Assembly: GCA_043772005.1 (NCBI GenBank)
Contig: JAYVGP010000012.1
Span: 1 to 64,000 of the forward strand
Source: JAYSSF01 sp043772005
GTDB taxonomy: Bacteria > Patescibacteriota > Gracilibacteria > Absconditabacterales > Absconditicoccaceae
Length of the DNA stretch: 64,000 nt
Direction: 5' to 3'
Shown here: positions 21,304 through 31,232 of the stretch, piece after piece
Layout of the letters: each line of letters opens with the position of its first letter
Numbering within the stretch: position 1 is the first letter of the stretch
Program-made: the position numbers and the translations under genes
The notes under the pieces: generated by a model
The model's input: the letters and a program-made list of their open reading frames with translations, nothing else
The model's database searches: none
What the model was told of the DNA's origin: nothing

Positions 21304-21507
21304 ATGAGGTTTTGAATTAGAACACCATCCTTAAGTAAGATGATCTGAGCAAGAACATCACGGAGAAGAGTGGCAAGACACAATATGTGACTTAAATTAC
21401 CTAGATGATATGGACGACTAACAAGTCCATCTAAATTTTTTTATAACAAGATTTACAATAAGACAAGTTTCTCAATCACAACCTTAGTTAAGAAACTATT
21501 CTGATAA
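21304..21507 (+). CDS. small conserved basic protein, UGA-dense
   Basis: 67 residues: MRFGIRTPSLSKMIGARTS, then RRRVARHNMGLKLPRGYG and SPSKFFYNKIYNKTSFSI. The phrase pattern (G.RTPS..K...ARTS, K.P.G.G...NP.K..YN.IYN.T.F) matches, from memory, a small family of unknown function found in Firmicutes and their phages. Five UGA codons occur in 67, each at a Gly of that pattern. The short AT-rich gap before it and its tiny size explain why standard-code reading would miss it. Function unknown. Confidence 0.6.
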
Positions 21508-21536
21508 AAATTATTTACTCAATAAACCAATATTTA

Positions 21537-22034
21537 ATGAAAAAATGTCCTTTTTGTTCAGAAGAAATTCAAAACGACGCTAAAAAATGTAGATTTTGCG
21601 GTGAATGGTTAGAAAAATGAGTTACTGAAATAGAAGAAAAAGAAAAAATACAAGCAGATAACACTAAAAGCACTACCAAAAAGATAACATTTTGGTGGAT
21701 AAATGGACTTATGATATTTTGAATATTATCAACTATTGTATGATTATGATCTGCCTGAAACGGTAACGAAACATGACTAGATACGGCCATATTTGGAATT
21801 ATTTTATTATTTGGAACTTTAGCAAATAAATCACTCAAGAAAAGAAAAAACAACCTAGTAAAAAACTCCTTAATGAGAAAAATTTTAGAAGTTATTGCTC
21901 TTTTGATAGGAATAACAGCAATTTTTAGTCAAAATAACTTAGCTGAAAGACTAGAAAGTAGCCCTATCTGATTGGTAGCTTTGATTTTAAGTATTATAAA
22001 TTATATCTATGTAAGCTTCAAGAAAGATAAGTAA
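21537..22034 (+). CDS. zinc-ribbon membrane protein
   Basis: 165 residues. N-terminal double zinc-knuckle KKCPFCSEEIQNDAKKCRFCG (four Cys, zinc ribbon), a charged linker rich in Lys and Glu, then about four transmembrane segments (ITFWWINGLMIFGIL, TAIFGIILLFGTL, ILEVIALLIGITAIF, IGLVALILSIINYIY). Such zinc-ribbon plus membrane proteins are common and uncharacterised. About six UGA glycines are in frame. It is followed 22 bases later by another small membrane-anchored protein gene. Confidence 0.75.
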
Positions 22035-22056
22035 TTTATTTACAACTAAAGTAAGA

Positions 22057-22512
22057 ATGAATAAATTAAATTACGACCAATATCAATTACTAAAAACGAT
22101 ATATAATCATTTAAAAGAAATTACAAAAACTACAAAACAGAAGGAATGAGGAACGAAAACCTTGATCACTCAAAATTTCAACGTAGGTTATTTCAAATAT
22201 AAGCATGATGATGAAAAAGTAATAATGTCTAACTATATAAAATGAATATCTGAAAAAATAAGTAATGAAAAATTACTTAAAGAACTACAGGATGGTTGAT
22301 ACATAAGATATGAGTATGTTAGAAATGATCATGAAATAACCGATCAAGCAAAAATAACAATGCACAACATGTGATATCAAGCAGTTAGAAATATCTGATC
22401 CTTAGAAATAGTAGAATTATTTTTAGAAAAATATAAGATATTTCTTGGCTCAATCATATGATGAATTATAGGATCTAGTTTAATAGAATTTCTTAAAAAG
22501 ATATTATCATAA
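22057..22512 (+). CDS. hypothetical protein with C-terminal membrane anchor
   Basis: 151 residues. Soluble N-terminal 125 residues, starting MNKLNYDQYQLLKTIYNHLKE, with a winged-helix-like spacing of helices ending in ELQDGGYIRYEYV and ITMHNMGYQAVRN. A C-terminal hydrophobic helix follows (IFLGSIIGGIIGSSLIEFL). The pattern recalls small phage or defence-associated proteins that pair a winged-helix domain with a membrane tail, but no signature is certain. Seven UGA glycines. The stop abuts the next start (TAA at 22510, ATG at 22513). Confidence 0.6.
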
Positions 22513-22923
22513 ATGCCGCTCACCAACCAAAATCTCCCATTTATGCCGTATCTACAAGATCATAAGCTCTATGCTCGTGAGAATCGTGCCGCCCCAACAC
22601 TAACAGAAAAGATTGTACGAAAAACCATACTTAATGAGAGACCTTTATGACATAAATTCACCAGACAGAAGCCACTATGAGCATACATTGTAGATTTCTA
22701 TTGTAGCAAGCTCAAGTTTGTGATTGAAATTGATGGTGATAGTCATATCGGTAGTGAAGAATATGATAGAAATAGAGATTATGAGTTGCAATCTATCTTA
22801 TGAATCACTACGATCAGATACACTAATGATCAAGTCATGAGTAATGGAAACAAAGTATATGAAGATATTATCAAACAAATCAGAATACAGGAAGAGAAGC
22901 TTGGCTTGTCCTGTGAAAAATAA
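22513..22923 (+). CDS. DUF559 family (endonuclease-like) protein
   Basis: 136 residues of the DUF559 type, related to Vsr/restriction-like nucleases. Seen: LTEKIVRKTILNERPLGHKF (helix), RQKPLGAYIVDFYCSKLKFV (the conserved R.Q.P...YIVDFYC strand with Asp), IEIDGDSH (second acidic pair), and YDRNRDYELQSILGITTIRYTN. ATG 22513 begins directly after the TAA of the preceding gene. Four UGA glycines. Catalytic activity is unproven for this family. A palindromic repeat element follows immediately. Confidence 0.85.
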
Positions 22924-22971
22924 ACCTCCCTCGTTCCCTCTTTATCCTTTAGGGCTTCTCAGGAGGGAGGT
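22924..22971. repeat. C/G-rich palindromic element
   Basis: ACCTCCC...GGGAGGT inverted arms flank CTTTATCCTTTAGGGC. It is intergenic, next to the DUF559 stop codon, and is similar in base pattern to the in-frame elements; it could also serve as a terminator. Confidence 0.5.
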
Positions 22972-23024
22972 CTCGACTCAGAAGAGAGCTCAACAAAATC
23001 AAACAAACCAAAAAAATACCCGTA

Positions 23025-23070
23025 ATCCTCCCTTGTGAAGGGGAGATGGCGAAACGCCGGAGGGGTTTAT
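23025..23070 (+). repeat. G-rich palindromic element upstream of BI-1 gene
   Basis: CTCCCTTGTGAAGGGGAG followed by ATGGCGAAACGCCGGAGGGG. It shares CTCCCTTGTGA with the copy inside thrS and a GC...GCCG-GAGGG ending with all copies. Confidence 0.65.
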
Positions 23071-23106
23071 GTTAAACATTTCTTTATCCCTATCTCTCCT
23101 CCAACC

Positions 23107-23811
23107 ATGTTTGAAACAAACACCACCACTATGACCGATATTGCACTCGAAGAAGACACCAGAAGTTATTTTGCCAAGGTATTTCAGTGGATGGGTATTG
23201 CTCTTGCGATCAGCGGAGTTATCGCTTGGCAGGTCTCACAGACTCCACAGCTCGTGGAGATCATCTTCGGCAATAAGCTTTACTTCTACGGGATGATGAT
23301 CATCGAGCTCGGGCTCGTGCGATATCTCAGCGCCAATATCAAGAACCTCTGCCTACAGATGGCAGGGATCATGTTTGTCCTATATAGCGCGATCAACGGT
23401 GCCATCTTATCACTTGTTTTCCTCGTCTTTGAGCTCAACTCGATCATATCCATCTTCGGTGCTACGACTGCGATCTTCCTCGTCATGGGTATCTATGGAT
23501 ATACGACCAAATCTGACTTAACCAAGATGTGAAGCTTATTATTTATGGGTCTAATTGGTATCATTATCTGATGAGTGATCAATATATTCCTCAAGAATCA
23601 AATGTTTGATTTTATCATCACCAGTATCGGAGTAATCATCTTCGTATGACTCACTGCCTATGATGTCCAGAAACTCAAACAGCTTAATACCAAGTGAGAC
23701 GCAGGCACAGACAACGAACAGAAAGAATGAATCATCGGAGCTCTCAATCTCTACCTGGATTTTATCAACCTCTTCCTCAATCTTCTTAAATTATTTGGCA
23801 AAAGAAAATAA
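23107..23811 (+). CDS. Bax inhibitor-1 family membrane protein
   Basis: 234 residues, seven predicted transmembrane helices; starts RSYFAKVFQWMGIALAISGV like YccA/YbhL. The family motif in the last helices is VGLTAYDVQKLKQL, followed by ALNLYLDFINLFLNLL, both diagnostic for BI-1 (TMBIM) proteins, which are pH-sensitive calcium leak channels where studied. ATG 23107 is chosen because the frame upstream runs through a palindromic repeat. The final third needs eight or so UGA read as Gly. EVE gene follows 7 bases later. Confidence 0.9.
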
Positions 23812-23818
23812 TAATATA

Positions 23819-24223
23819 ATGAACTATCGACTCCTCAAATCTGAACCAAACGCTTATCCTCGATCTCAACTCATCTCTGACTGAGTGGGTGTTTGGGATG
23901 GAGTCAGAAGTTATCAAGCCAGAAACAACCTTGCAGCCATGAAACTGTGAGATTTATGCTTCTTCTATCATAGCAATATCGGCAAAGAAATCGTCGGCAT
24001 CTGTAAGGTAACCAAAGAACACTACAGCGACCCAACTGCAGATGATCCTCGCCGAGTGGTAGTAGAAGTTGCCCCAGTGAGAGAACTTGCACATCCTGTG
24101 ACACTGGCACAGATTAAGTCAGATGAGAAACTCAAAGATATCTCACTCCTGCGCCTCTCACGCCTCAGCGTCGCTCCCCTCACCCAGCAGGAGTTTGATT
24201 ATATTTGTCAGCTTAGTATATAA
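23819..24223 (+). CDS. EVE domain protein
   Basis: 134 residues, whole-length EVE domain (PUA-like fold): NYRLLKSEPNAYPRSQLISDG, VWDGVRSYQARNNLAAMK, LGDLCFFYHSNIGKEIVGICKV, then VVVEVAPVRELAHPVTLAQIK. The WDGVR..QARN and GD..FFYHS motifs are diagnostic. EVE proteins are proposed to bind modified bases in DNA or RNA. Three UGA glycines, including LG-DLCFF. Followed by a strong terminator and likely co-transcribed with the BI-1 gene. Confidence 0.92.
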
Positions 24224-24241
24224 ATTGTAACAAAAAAAAGA

Positions 24242-24267
24242 GAGGGAAGAAAACTCCCTCATTTTTT
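24242..24267 (+). terminator. rho-independent terminator
   Basis: GAGGGA / TCCCTC stem (24242-24247, 24255-24260) followed by ATTTTTT. It ends the BI-1/EVE transcript; the tail overlaps the TAA of the convergent gene. Confidence 0.75.
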
Positions 24268-24694
24268 AGTCAAATTTAAATAATCGGTCCTTTTTTTTTA
24301 CATTAAACCTCTTTTTACGAGAAATAGAGTCGATAAGGTGATAATAGAAGCAAAATGTGTAGATTTTCCGATACTGTGTCAGCTCTGTAAACATATTACT
24401 ACCAGTAGCAATTACATAGTCATCAATAGTAGTATCGGTCATACTTGCATATGACTTCACTTCAATAGTAGAGTTATATCTGCCATATTTACTATCACGA
24501 GCCGCCAATAAATCGTATCGAGAAATAATTCTTAGTACGAATAAACTATCCTCCTCGGGAGAGCTCTGTACAAATTGTACCCATATTTGGACAATCTGCT
24601 GTACTCTAATAGTATCAACCAATACCTCGGGTTTATTTTGCCCTATTGTCTGCATTCCACATAACAACAGAACGATAATTAATTTTATTTTCAT
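24266..24694 (-). CDS. secreted hypothetical protein
   Basis: 142 residues with a clear signal peptide (MKIKLIIVLLLCGMQTIGQ). The mature part has no recognised domain; it is rich in aromatic and charged residues (IISRYDLLAARDSKYGRYN, YRKIYTFCFYYHLID) and ends with a basic tail (KKRFNVKKKDRLFKFD). It uses no UGA and, unusually for this window, has an AGGGG Shine-Dalgarno-like motif 10 bases before ATG. The style recalls Bacteroidetes secreted proteins, so recent transfer is possible. Confidence 0.7.
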   Translation of the reverse strand: MKIKLIIVLLLCGMQTIGQNKPEVLVDTIRVQQIVQIWVQFVQSSPEEDSLFVLRIISRYDLLAARDSKYGRYNSTIEVKSYASMTDTTIDDYVIATGSNMFTELTQYRKIYTFCFYYHLIDSISRKKRFNVKKKDRLFKFD

Positions 24695-24742
24695 TTTGTG
24701 TCACCCCTGTCGAGGATTTATTTGATTATTATTTAGTTATTT

Positions 24743-25057
24743 TTATTTAGTAGTTTGTCAAAATTTTTGTTGATATATTCTGTTATTAAAAGCATCAGAA
24801 CTAGGGCTAGAGTAAGTAACGCTAGACATCTTTAGATATAAATGAGATCCTTTAATTTCAAGGTCTTGAAATCAAGTTTGATTTGCAACTGTATAGTTCA
24901 TAATACAAACACGTAAAATATCTAAAGGAATAGATTGAAGCTCCTTACTTAATATAGCACTAATTGTAGAAGCACCAGAATAATCTTTAAGAAATACATC
25001 AACCATCTTCTGATTTTCATCAGAATAAGCAATAGGAGAATGTGGAACGTTATTCAT
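24743..25057 (-). CDS. hypothetical protein
   Basis: 104 residues, no family recognised. Begins MNNVPHSPIAYSDENQKMVD, with a helix FLKDYSGASTISAILSKEL, and ends FNNRIYQQKFGQTTK. Two UGA glycines (QTG-FQD and KFG-QTT) in the C-terminal third carry the frame to TAA at 24743. No signal peptide or membrane segment. Upstream of it, in the same direction, is another short hypothetical gene. Confidence 0.5.
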
Positions 25058-25127
25058 ATTAAATATATATACAAAATAAATATATCGATACTATTGATAT
25101 AGTACCATTAATTACAAAAAAAAAATT

Positions 25128-25292
25128 TTAATAAGGAATATTATTTTGATTAGCTATAGATTCACATACTAGTAGGTCGAGATCTTTAATAGCATCTTGC
25201 AACTCTTTTCCTGTATCTGGAGATCGTATCTCAAGAAAAACTCTATATCATTCTTCAGCATCAATAAACAGCATATTAATATTTTTATGCAT
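25128..25292 (-). CDS. small hypothetical protein
   Basis: 54 residues: MHKNINMLFIDAEEGYRVF, LEIRSPDTGKELQDAIKDL, then DLLVCESIANQNNIPY. One UGA at EEG-YR. The composition looks like a real soluble protein, and it lies 70 bases upstream of the 104-residue hypothetical on the same strand, but no family is recognised. Confidence 0.45.
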
Positions 25293-25469
25293 CAACAAAC
25301 AAAACATATACAAAATAAATATACCACTACTATTGACATTTTACTATTAATTGCAAGAGAAAATTCAAAAAAAGTCTAATTCATATCAAAAGAAATGACT
25401 TGGAATCAGGTCAGAAATCACTACTATTCATGTTAAATTAGGTTTTTTAACTGTTTATTGTCATTGATT

Positions 25470-27959
25470 ATGTCTATCGAACAAAAACCTCTCATACCGA
25501 TCAACAAAGGTATCACCAACAGAACTATCGAAGAAGAAATATCCGAGTCATACATCCAATATGCAATGGCAGTAATCGTGTCTCGTGCACTCCCCGACAC
25601 TCGTGATGGATTCAAACCCGTACTCAGAAGAATCTTGTATGCTATGTACCAATCCAAGCTCTTCCACAATGCAAAATACAAAAAATCCGCCAACGTCGTG
25701 GGAGAAGTAATGGGTAAATATCATCCACATGGAGACAGTAGTATCTATGAAGCCATGGTAAGACTTGCTCAGCCTTGGTCGATGAGATATCCACTCGTGG
25801 ATGGTCAGGGTAACTTTGGTAGTATGGACGGAGATGGCGCAGCTGCGATGAGGTATACAGAGTCTCGCCTGACCAAACTGGGTGAGGAGATGCTTGAAGA
25901 TATTGATCTTGAGACAGTAGATTGGAGACCTAACTATGATGGATCTGTCATGGAACCGATCGTTGTCCCTACCAAATTCCCCAACCACCTGTGTAACGGT
26001 ACGATGGGTATCGCAGTAGGTATGGCTACCAATATGGCGCCACATAACCTCACAGAAGTACTAGATGCATGCATAATGCTTATTGCTAATCCTGAGGCGA
26101 GCATCGATGATATTATGGATATCATCAAGTGACCAGATTTCCCTACAGGAGGTCAGATTTTTGGCTCCGGAATGATCCGCGAAATCTATACAAAAGGTAA
26201 AGGATCAATCCTATGTCGTGGCAAAGTCCACACCGAAACAACCAAAAATGGAGAACTCATCGTCATCGATGAGCTCCCCTACCAAGTCAATAAAGCAAAA
26301 CTCGTCGAAAAGATTGCGGAACTCGTGTGAGATAAAAAAATTGAAGGCATCAGCGATATCACTGATGAAAGTAGCAATAAAACTCCAGTAAGAGTTGTGA
26401 TTGAATGTAAACGTGGTACAAGTACCGATACAATCCTCACACAACTATACAAATATACTGAACTCCAAACCAACTTCTCACTCAATAATGTGTCACTCGT
26501 TGAAAGAGGACAACAACCAAGACTTGTCAATATTCATGAACTCCTCAGCGAATATATCGACTTCCGCAGAGAAGTAGTGCTTCGCAGATCTACCTTTTTA
26601 CTTGGCAAAGCCAAAGATAGACTTCATATACTCGAAGGACTTCACCGTGCAATTGATATTATTGATGAGGTAATTGCAGTCATCCGTGGATCACAAACTA
26701 CTGATGAAGCCAAAAATAAGTTGATCTCCACATTTGATTTTTCTCCTGATCAAGCACAATACATCCTTGACCTCAGACTTGCCAGATTAGTAGGACTAGA
26801 ACTACAGAAGATCTTAGATGAAATGGAAGAAAAGAAACAACAAATCGCTCAGCTCACTGAGATTATCACTAATCCTGCAAGACGTGATGAAGTCATCGTA
26901 GGCGAAATGGAAGAAATCAAACGCAAATACGGTGACGAACGTCGTACTGAAGTTGTGGACAGCGGCGATGGAGACCTATCTACCAGCTTCAAACAACTAA
27001 TGAAAGCACAAGATCTGAAGAAGGAGCCAGTGATCTGCCTCATAGACAATGATTATGGAGTCAAGATACTCTATCAGAGTAGAATCCTCAATATTCCAGA
27101 TGAGACAATCCACTATATGTATACCCACAATCAGGATAAACTCATTGTGATGACTGATATTGGTGAACTTGTCGTATCCAGACTCAAAGATCTATGATCA
27201 TATAGCATCAAATCAGCACCACTAAATCCCAAAGAACACTGGTGACTAAAAGGTAACATCATATTCTGCAACACGATTGAGGATGATTTTGAAGATATTA
27301 TGTTCTGCACAAGCCATAATAATATCAAGAAGATCAAAAAAGATCTCGTCCTGAGCTTCAAAAAGTTCCCAACTATCGTGATGAACCTCGAGCCAAAAGA
27401 AAAAATCACAAGTATCATCCGTACCAAACCAAATGATCATGTATGAGTTCTGACTCAACGTGGTTGGATGGTGTTGTTTGCCGAGTCAGATCTAAGACCT
27501 ATGGGTAAGTGAGCTGGTGGAGTTAAAGGTATCGAGCTACAAGAATGAGACAAAGTAGCAGGCATGTTCGTATATCAACAAGAGCCGTTTATCATGGTAT
27601 ACTCTGACTATGCTGGTAAACTTCTCAATATCGAAGATCTCAAATTTCAGAAACGTGCTCGCAAAGGACAAGTTGTAGCCCTTCTCGAGGACAATGAAAA
27701 GCTCACTGGAGCCAAAGCAATCGAAGAATGAAATCTGAGAATCAAGCTCAGCAATGGAGAAACTAAGACGATCCACAACGATGTTATGAAGCTTGATGAT
27801 CCTGAATCCTATCTTGAACCCCTTACACAAGTGAGCATCACAATGGTCTACACTCCACGACAAGAGTCAGAAAAAGCCGATAAAAAGAAAATTGAAGCAG
27901 AGCTGGCAGCAGAACAAATTGCTAAAGAGCAGGCAAATAATCCATGATTATTTGAGTAA
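25470..27959 (+). CDS. gyrA: DNA gyrase subunit A
   Basis: 829 residues. Breakage-reunion subunit of gyrase, partner of GyrB. SYIQYAMAVIVSRALPDTRD and GFKPVLRRILYAM open the winged-helix domain; KYHPHGDSSIYEAMVRLAQPW is the quinolone region (Ser and Glu at positions equal to E. coli 83 and 87); GAAAMRYTESRL holds the catalytic Tyr. The C-terminal beta-pinwheel includes LRPMGKGAGGVKGIEL, matching the GyrA-box position. Eleven or more UGA glycines lie in the second half; the first 220 codons have none. Could in principle act as ParC too if no other type IIA enzyme exists. Confidence 0.95.
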
Positions 27960-28008
27960 GAAAAAATTATCCCCACAAGATATTCTTTTATCTCATAGGT
28001 CAATTCAC

Positions 28009-28494
28009 ATGAATTCTACGTCTTTTCTACATACTATACTAGTGGTTATACCATTCTATATACTGTTCTGTGGAATAGCTGGCTTAGTGACTTTTAGAAT
28101 GATCAGAGACTACAACAGAGTCTACTATTTTATGGTACATCAAGTCAATCATATTATGTATTATTTTTGTCTTCTCATAGCCAAACATAGGGAAATTATT
28201 CCCAAGTTTGAAGAGTTTGTACCGCTTGTATTTGCTCAGAAAAAAACATTTTTCTTCCACACCAAACATACTCTCAAAGATTACAGTGATCTATACTACG
28301 GTCTCAAAGATGATATCCTTTATACTGAAAGATATATGGACAAACATCTTCATGATCGTGATCAGTTGATACCTATCGAAGATGCTATTCAATTTCTCAA
28401 TAAAATAAACAACTCTGTATATTTTATGCGAATATTGTTTGCTATTCTCACATTTGGGATTTGACCTGCTGTAATTTTTAAACCAATGAGATAA
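28009..28494 (+). CDS. membrane protein, possibly LemA-like
   Basis: 161 residues. One N-terminal transmembrane helix (FLHTILVVIPFYILFCGIAG), then a long helical region (DYNRVYYFMVHQVNHIMYY, HREIIPKFEEFVPLVFAQ) and a second hydrophobic helix at the C-terminus (FMRILFAILTFGIGPAVIF). The early part resembles LemA (YN.LV...V......L..RHDLIPN..) in spacing only. ATG 28009 is the first in-frame ATG; the frame is open further into the end of gyrA, so a non-ATG start overlapping it is possible. One UGA near the C-terminus. Confidence 0.6.
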
Positions 28495-28572
28495 GTAATA
28501 TGAGTTTACAGATTAATGTGAGAAAGTCTTCGTTGTTTAGTTAATTTACTATATTTGCTTATATATTTTCAT

Positions 28573-29901
28573 ATGACAAAGCTTCAATGATTTCTTCAAG
28601 CAGAGTGAGAGAGACAACAAAATTCCCTCGAGCTTATTGCATCGGAGAACTATACTTCTCCTGCTGTAATTGCTGCATACAGCAATGTGTTTACTAATAA
28701 GTACTCTGAAGGATATCCATGAGCAAGATACTATGGTGGTAATGAGATAGTCGATGATCTCGAAAACTACACCCAAGAGTTAGCGTTACAAATATTCTGA
28801 CTCAGCCCACAGGTTCGATGAGTCAATGTACAGCCACTGTCTGGTTCAGTAGCAAATCTTGCTGTGTATACTGGAGTATTAGATGCATGAGATACGATTC
28901 TCGCGATGGATCTGAGTGCATGATGACATCTCACTCATGGTATGAAGCTCAACGCCAGTGGTAAATATTTTAACATCGTCTCATATGGAGTCAAAGCAGA
29001 CGGCACCATTGATTATGATCAGGTCAGATCACTTGCACTCGAACATAAGCCAGCCATGATAGTAGTCTGATTTAGCAGCTATCCAAGGTCAATTGATCGA
29101 GATTTCTTCGCTTCAGTTAAGCAAGAACTACAAACACAACACAATCATCATAGTTTCCTCATGGCTGATATTGCTCATATTGCAGGCTTAATTGCTGGAT
29201 GAGTGATTGACTGACCATTTGACCACGGATTTGATATTGTGACTACTACGACACACAAGACACTCAGGGGTCCAAGATGAGCACTTATCTACTATAATCA
29301 TGCATGATGGAAGTCAGAAAAAATCCTCAAAAACGGAACCACTAAAACTACCACTCTCAAAGATCTCATCAATCGCGGAGTCTTCCCAGGAGTGCAAGGT
29401 GGACCGTTTGACCACGTATTGGTCGCCAAGGCTACATCATTCCTCGAGATTCTGGATCCAGCCACTGACTGGTCATGATATTGCTCACAAGTCGTCGCAA
29501 ATGCCAAAACTCTTGCAGCATGACTCGTTGCTCGCGGATGGTCAGTAGCCACATGAGACACTGAAAACCATATCGTCATCCTCGATGTTACAGCTAAAAA
29601 TATCCCCTCTTGACAAGGAGGAGTTGGGGGAGGTTTAACAGGTAAAATCGCAGAGAAACTCCTCGAAGACATTGGTCTATCAGTCAACAAACAACTCATC
29701 CCAAATGATCCTCGCCCACCACTCGACCCCTCATGAGTCAGACTGGGCACACCGGCAATCACTACAAGAGGCTTAATTCAGTCAGATATTGAAGTACTCG
29801 TTGATATTATTGATACAATCCTAATCAAGTGACAGTCAGCTATCCAATCTCAGAAAGCAAGAGTACTCGAGTTGTGTCAGAAGTATCAGCTTCCTTACTA
29901 A
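28573..29901 (+). CDS. glyA: serine hydroxymethyltransferase
   Basis: 442 residues. PLP enzyme that converts serine and tetrahydrofolate to glycine and methylene-tetrahydrofolate. LELIASENYTSPAVIAA is the standard N-terminus; YPGARYYGGNEIVDDLE the folate/dimer region; DGFDIVTTTTHKTLRGPRG-like segment holds the PLP lysine (THK-TLRGPRG); NDPRPPLDPSGVRLGTPAITTRG the C-terminal substrate region. Residues near 343-355 (IPSGQGGVGGG) are an in-frame palindromic insertion. More than 20 UGA glycines, among the densest in the window; glycine supply also feeds UGA decoding. Confidence 0.96.
29603..29636 (+). repeat. in-frame G-rich element in glyA
   Basis: CCCCTCTTGACAAGGAGGAG followed by TTGGGGGAGGTTT, encoding IPSGQGGVGGGL between NHIVILDVTAKN and TGKIAEKLLED. 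Other GlyA proteins have only a short turn here. A shorter relative of the thrS and fmt copies. Confidence 0.55.
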
Positions 29902-29998
29902 AGGGAGTTTTTTTCTCTCGTTTTCTCACCCAATTTCATTATTCTATAATCATCCTAAGCATCGTGAAGGACTTACTATGATTTCTAATTTGTGATTT

Positions 29999-31000
29999 AT
30001 GATTTCCTTGCTTCCCTACAACACATTTGCCGTCCCAGCCCAAGCTCACGATCTTATCACGATCGACGAGACGACTGATCTTACTCAAACATTACAAGCA
30101 TATCGTCAGACTCCTAAACTCATCATCGGTGGAGGAAGTAACATGCTTCTCGTCCATGATCGACCCTGAGTAGCCATTATCAACCAGATTTGTGGAAAAA
30201 GTATCATCGCTGAAGATGAAATCTCAGTCACAGTACAGCTATGAGCAGGAGAAAATCGACACGAAACCGTCATGCGATCCGTCCAGCAGTGATACCGGTG
30301 AATTGAGAATCTCGCCCTCATACCGGGTACAGTCGGTGCTGCTCCTATCCAGAATATCGGGGCATATGGAGCAGAAGTAGCCGACACTATCACATCAGTC
30401 AGCTACTATGATATGATTGATGAAGAGCATAAAATCCTGACTCATCCCCAGTGTTGCTTCTCCTATCGTGACAGCATCTTCAAGCATGGTCTGCGTGACG
30501 TTGCATTCATCACATCAGTCACACTTATACTCTCCAAACTCCCGAAGCCAATCCTCAGCTACTGACCACTCGCCGAACTAGAAGCAGAATCAACAAAAGC
30601 TTTAACTTCGCAACTCATCGCCCAAAAAGTCATCGATATTCGTAGTTCCAAACTCCCCGATCGAACTCAAGTAGGTACAGCATGAAGCTTCTTCAAAAAC
30701 CCCATCATCTGAAAATCTCAACTTGATCAATTTCTCATACAATATCCACTCTGCCCTCACTGGGATCTATGAAACAATCAACATAAGGTGCCAGCCTGAC
30801 GAATCTTGGATCATGCACTCTGATACAGAGGCAAAAATAGTAAAACTAGCCCCGTCGGTTGTCGACATCAACAAGCACTCGTCCTCATCAATCATGGGTG
30901 AGCTACTGGTCAGCAAGTCCGAGATCGAGCGCAACATCTCATTGATGATTGTCAAAGCAAACTATGAATTATATTAGAACCCGAAGTTAACGTTATATAA
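29999..31000 (+). CDS. murB: UDP-N-acetylmuramate dehydrogenase MurB
   Basis: 333 residues. Flavoenzyme that reduces UDP-GlcNAc-enolpyruvate in peptidoglycan synthesis. PYNTFAVPAQAH, LIIGGGSNMLLVHD (FAD), IPGTVGAAPIQNIGAYGAEV and FSYRDSIFKHG match family motifs; VGTAGSFFKNPI holds the catalytic Ser; the C-terminus KVPAGRILDHALGYRGK and ILEPEVNVI is typical. About 14 UGA glycines, including TAG-SFFKNP. A second in-frame ATG lies at 29978, adding MISNLGF; I prefer 29999. It overlaps nothing and is followed by the structured repeat. Confidence 0.94.
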
Positions 31001-31012
31001 TATTTTCAAGGA

Positions 31013-31166
31013 GTCGAAAACAAGTGACCGAAGAGAATCCCTGTGGGACTACGCACACGAGTTCATAAACTCAGAATAATAGAAAATAGCGCTGTTTTCG
31101 ACTAGACTTTTGCTTCTTTGGGGTAATGCGACGCAAAGCTAATCCTTTAGGACAAAGAAGGAAGAG
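31013..31166 (+). ncRNA. structured repeat, copy A (putative RNA)
   Basis: Two adjacent stems. Stem 1: GTCGAAAACA (31013-31022) with TGTTTTCGAC (31093-31102), enclosing the conserved GGACTACGCACACGAG. Stem 2: CTTTTGCTTCTTTG (31107-31120) with CAAAGAAGGAAGAG (31153-31166), one G-G mismatch. The second copy at 37256 has compensatory changes. Located between murB and the S41 protease gene, same strand. No known RNA family recognised. Confidence 0.6.
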
Positions 31167-31232
31167 AATAGATCTGAACTACCATACTGTCATAAAAAAA
31201 TTACTTTTCTTATTATTCTTACTCTTAATTTT

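Noticed and set aside
25548..26045. 165-residue minus-strand ORF
   Set aside because: Antisense shadow of the UGA-poor 5' half of gyrA.
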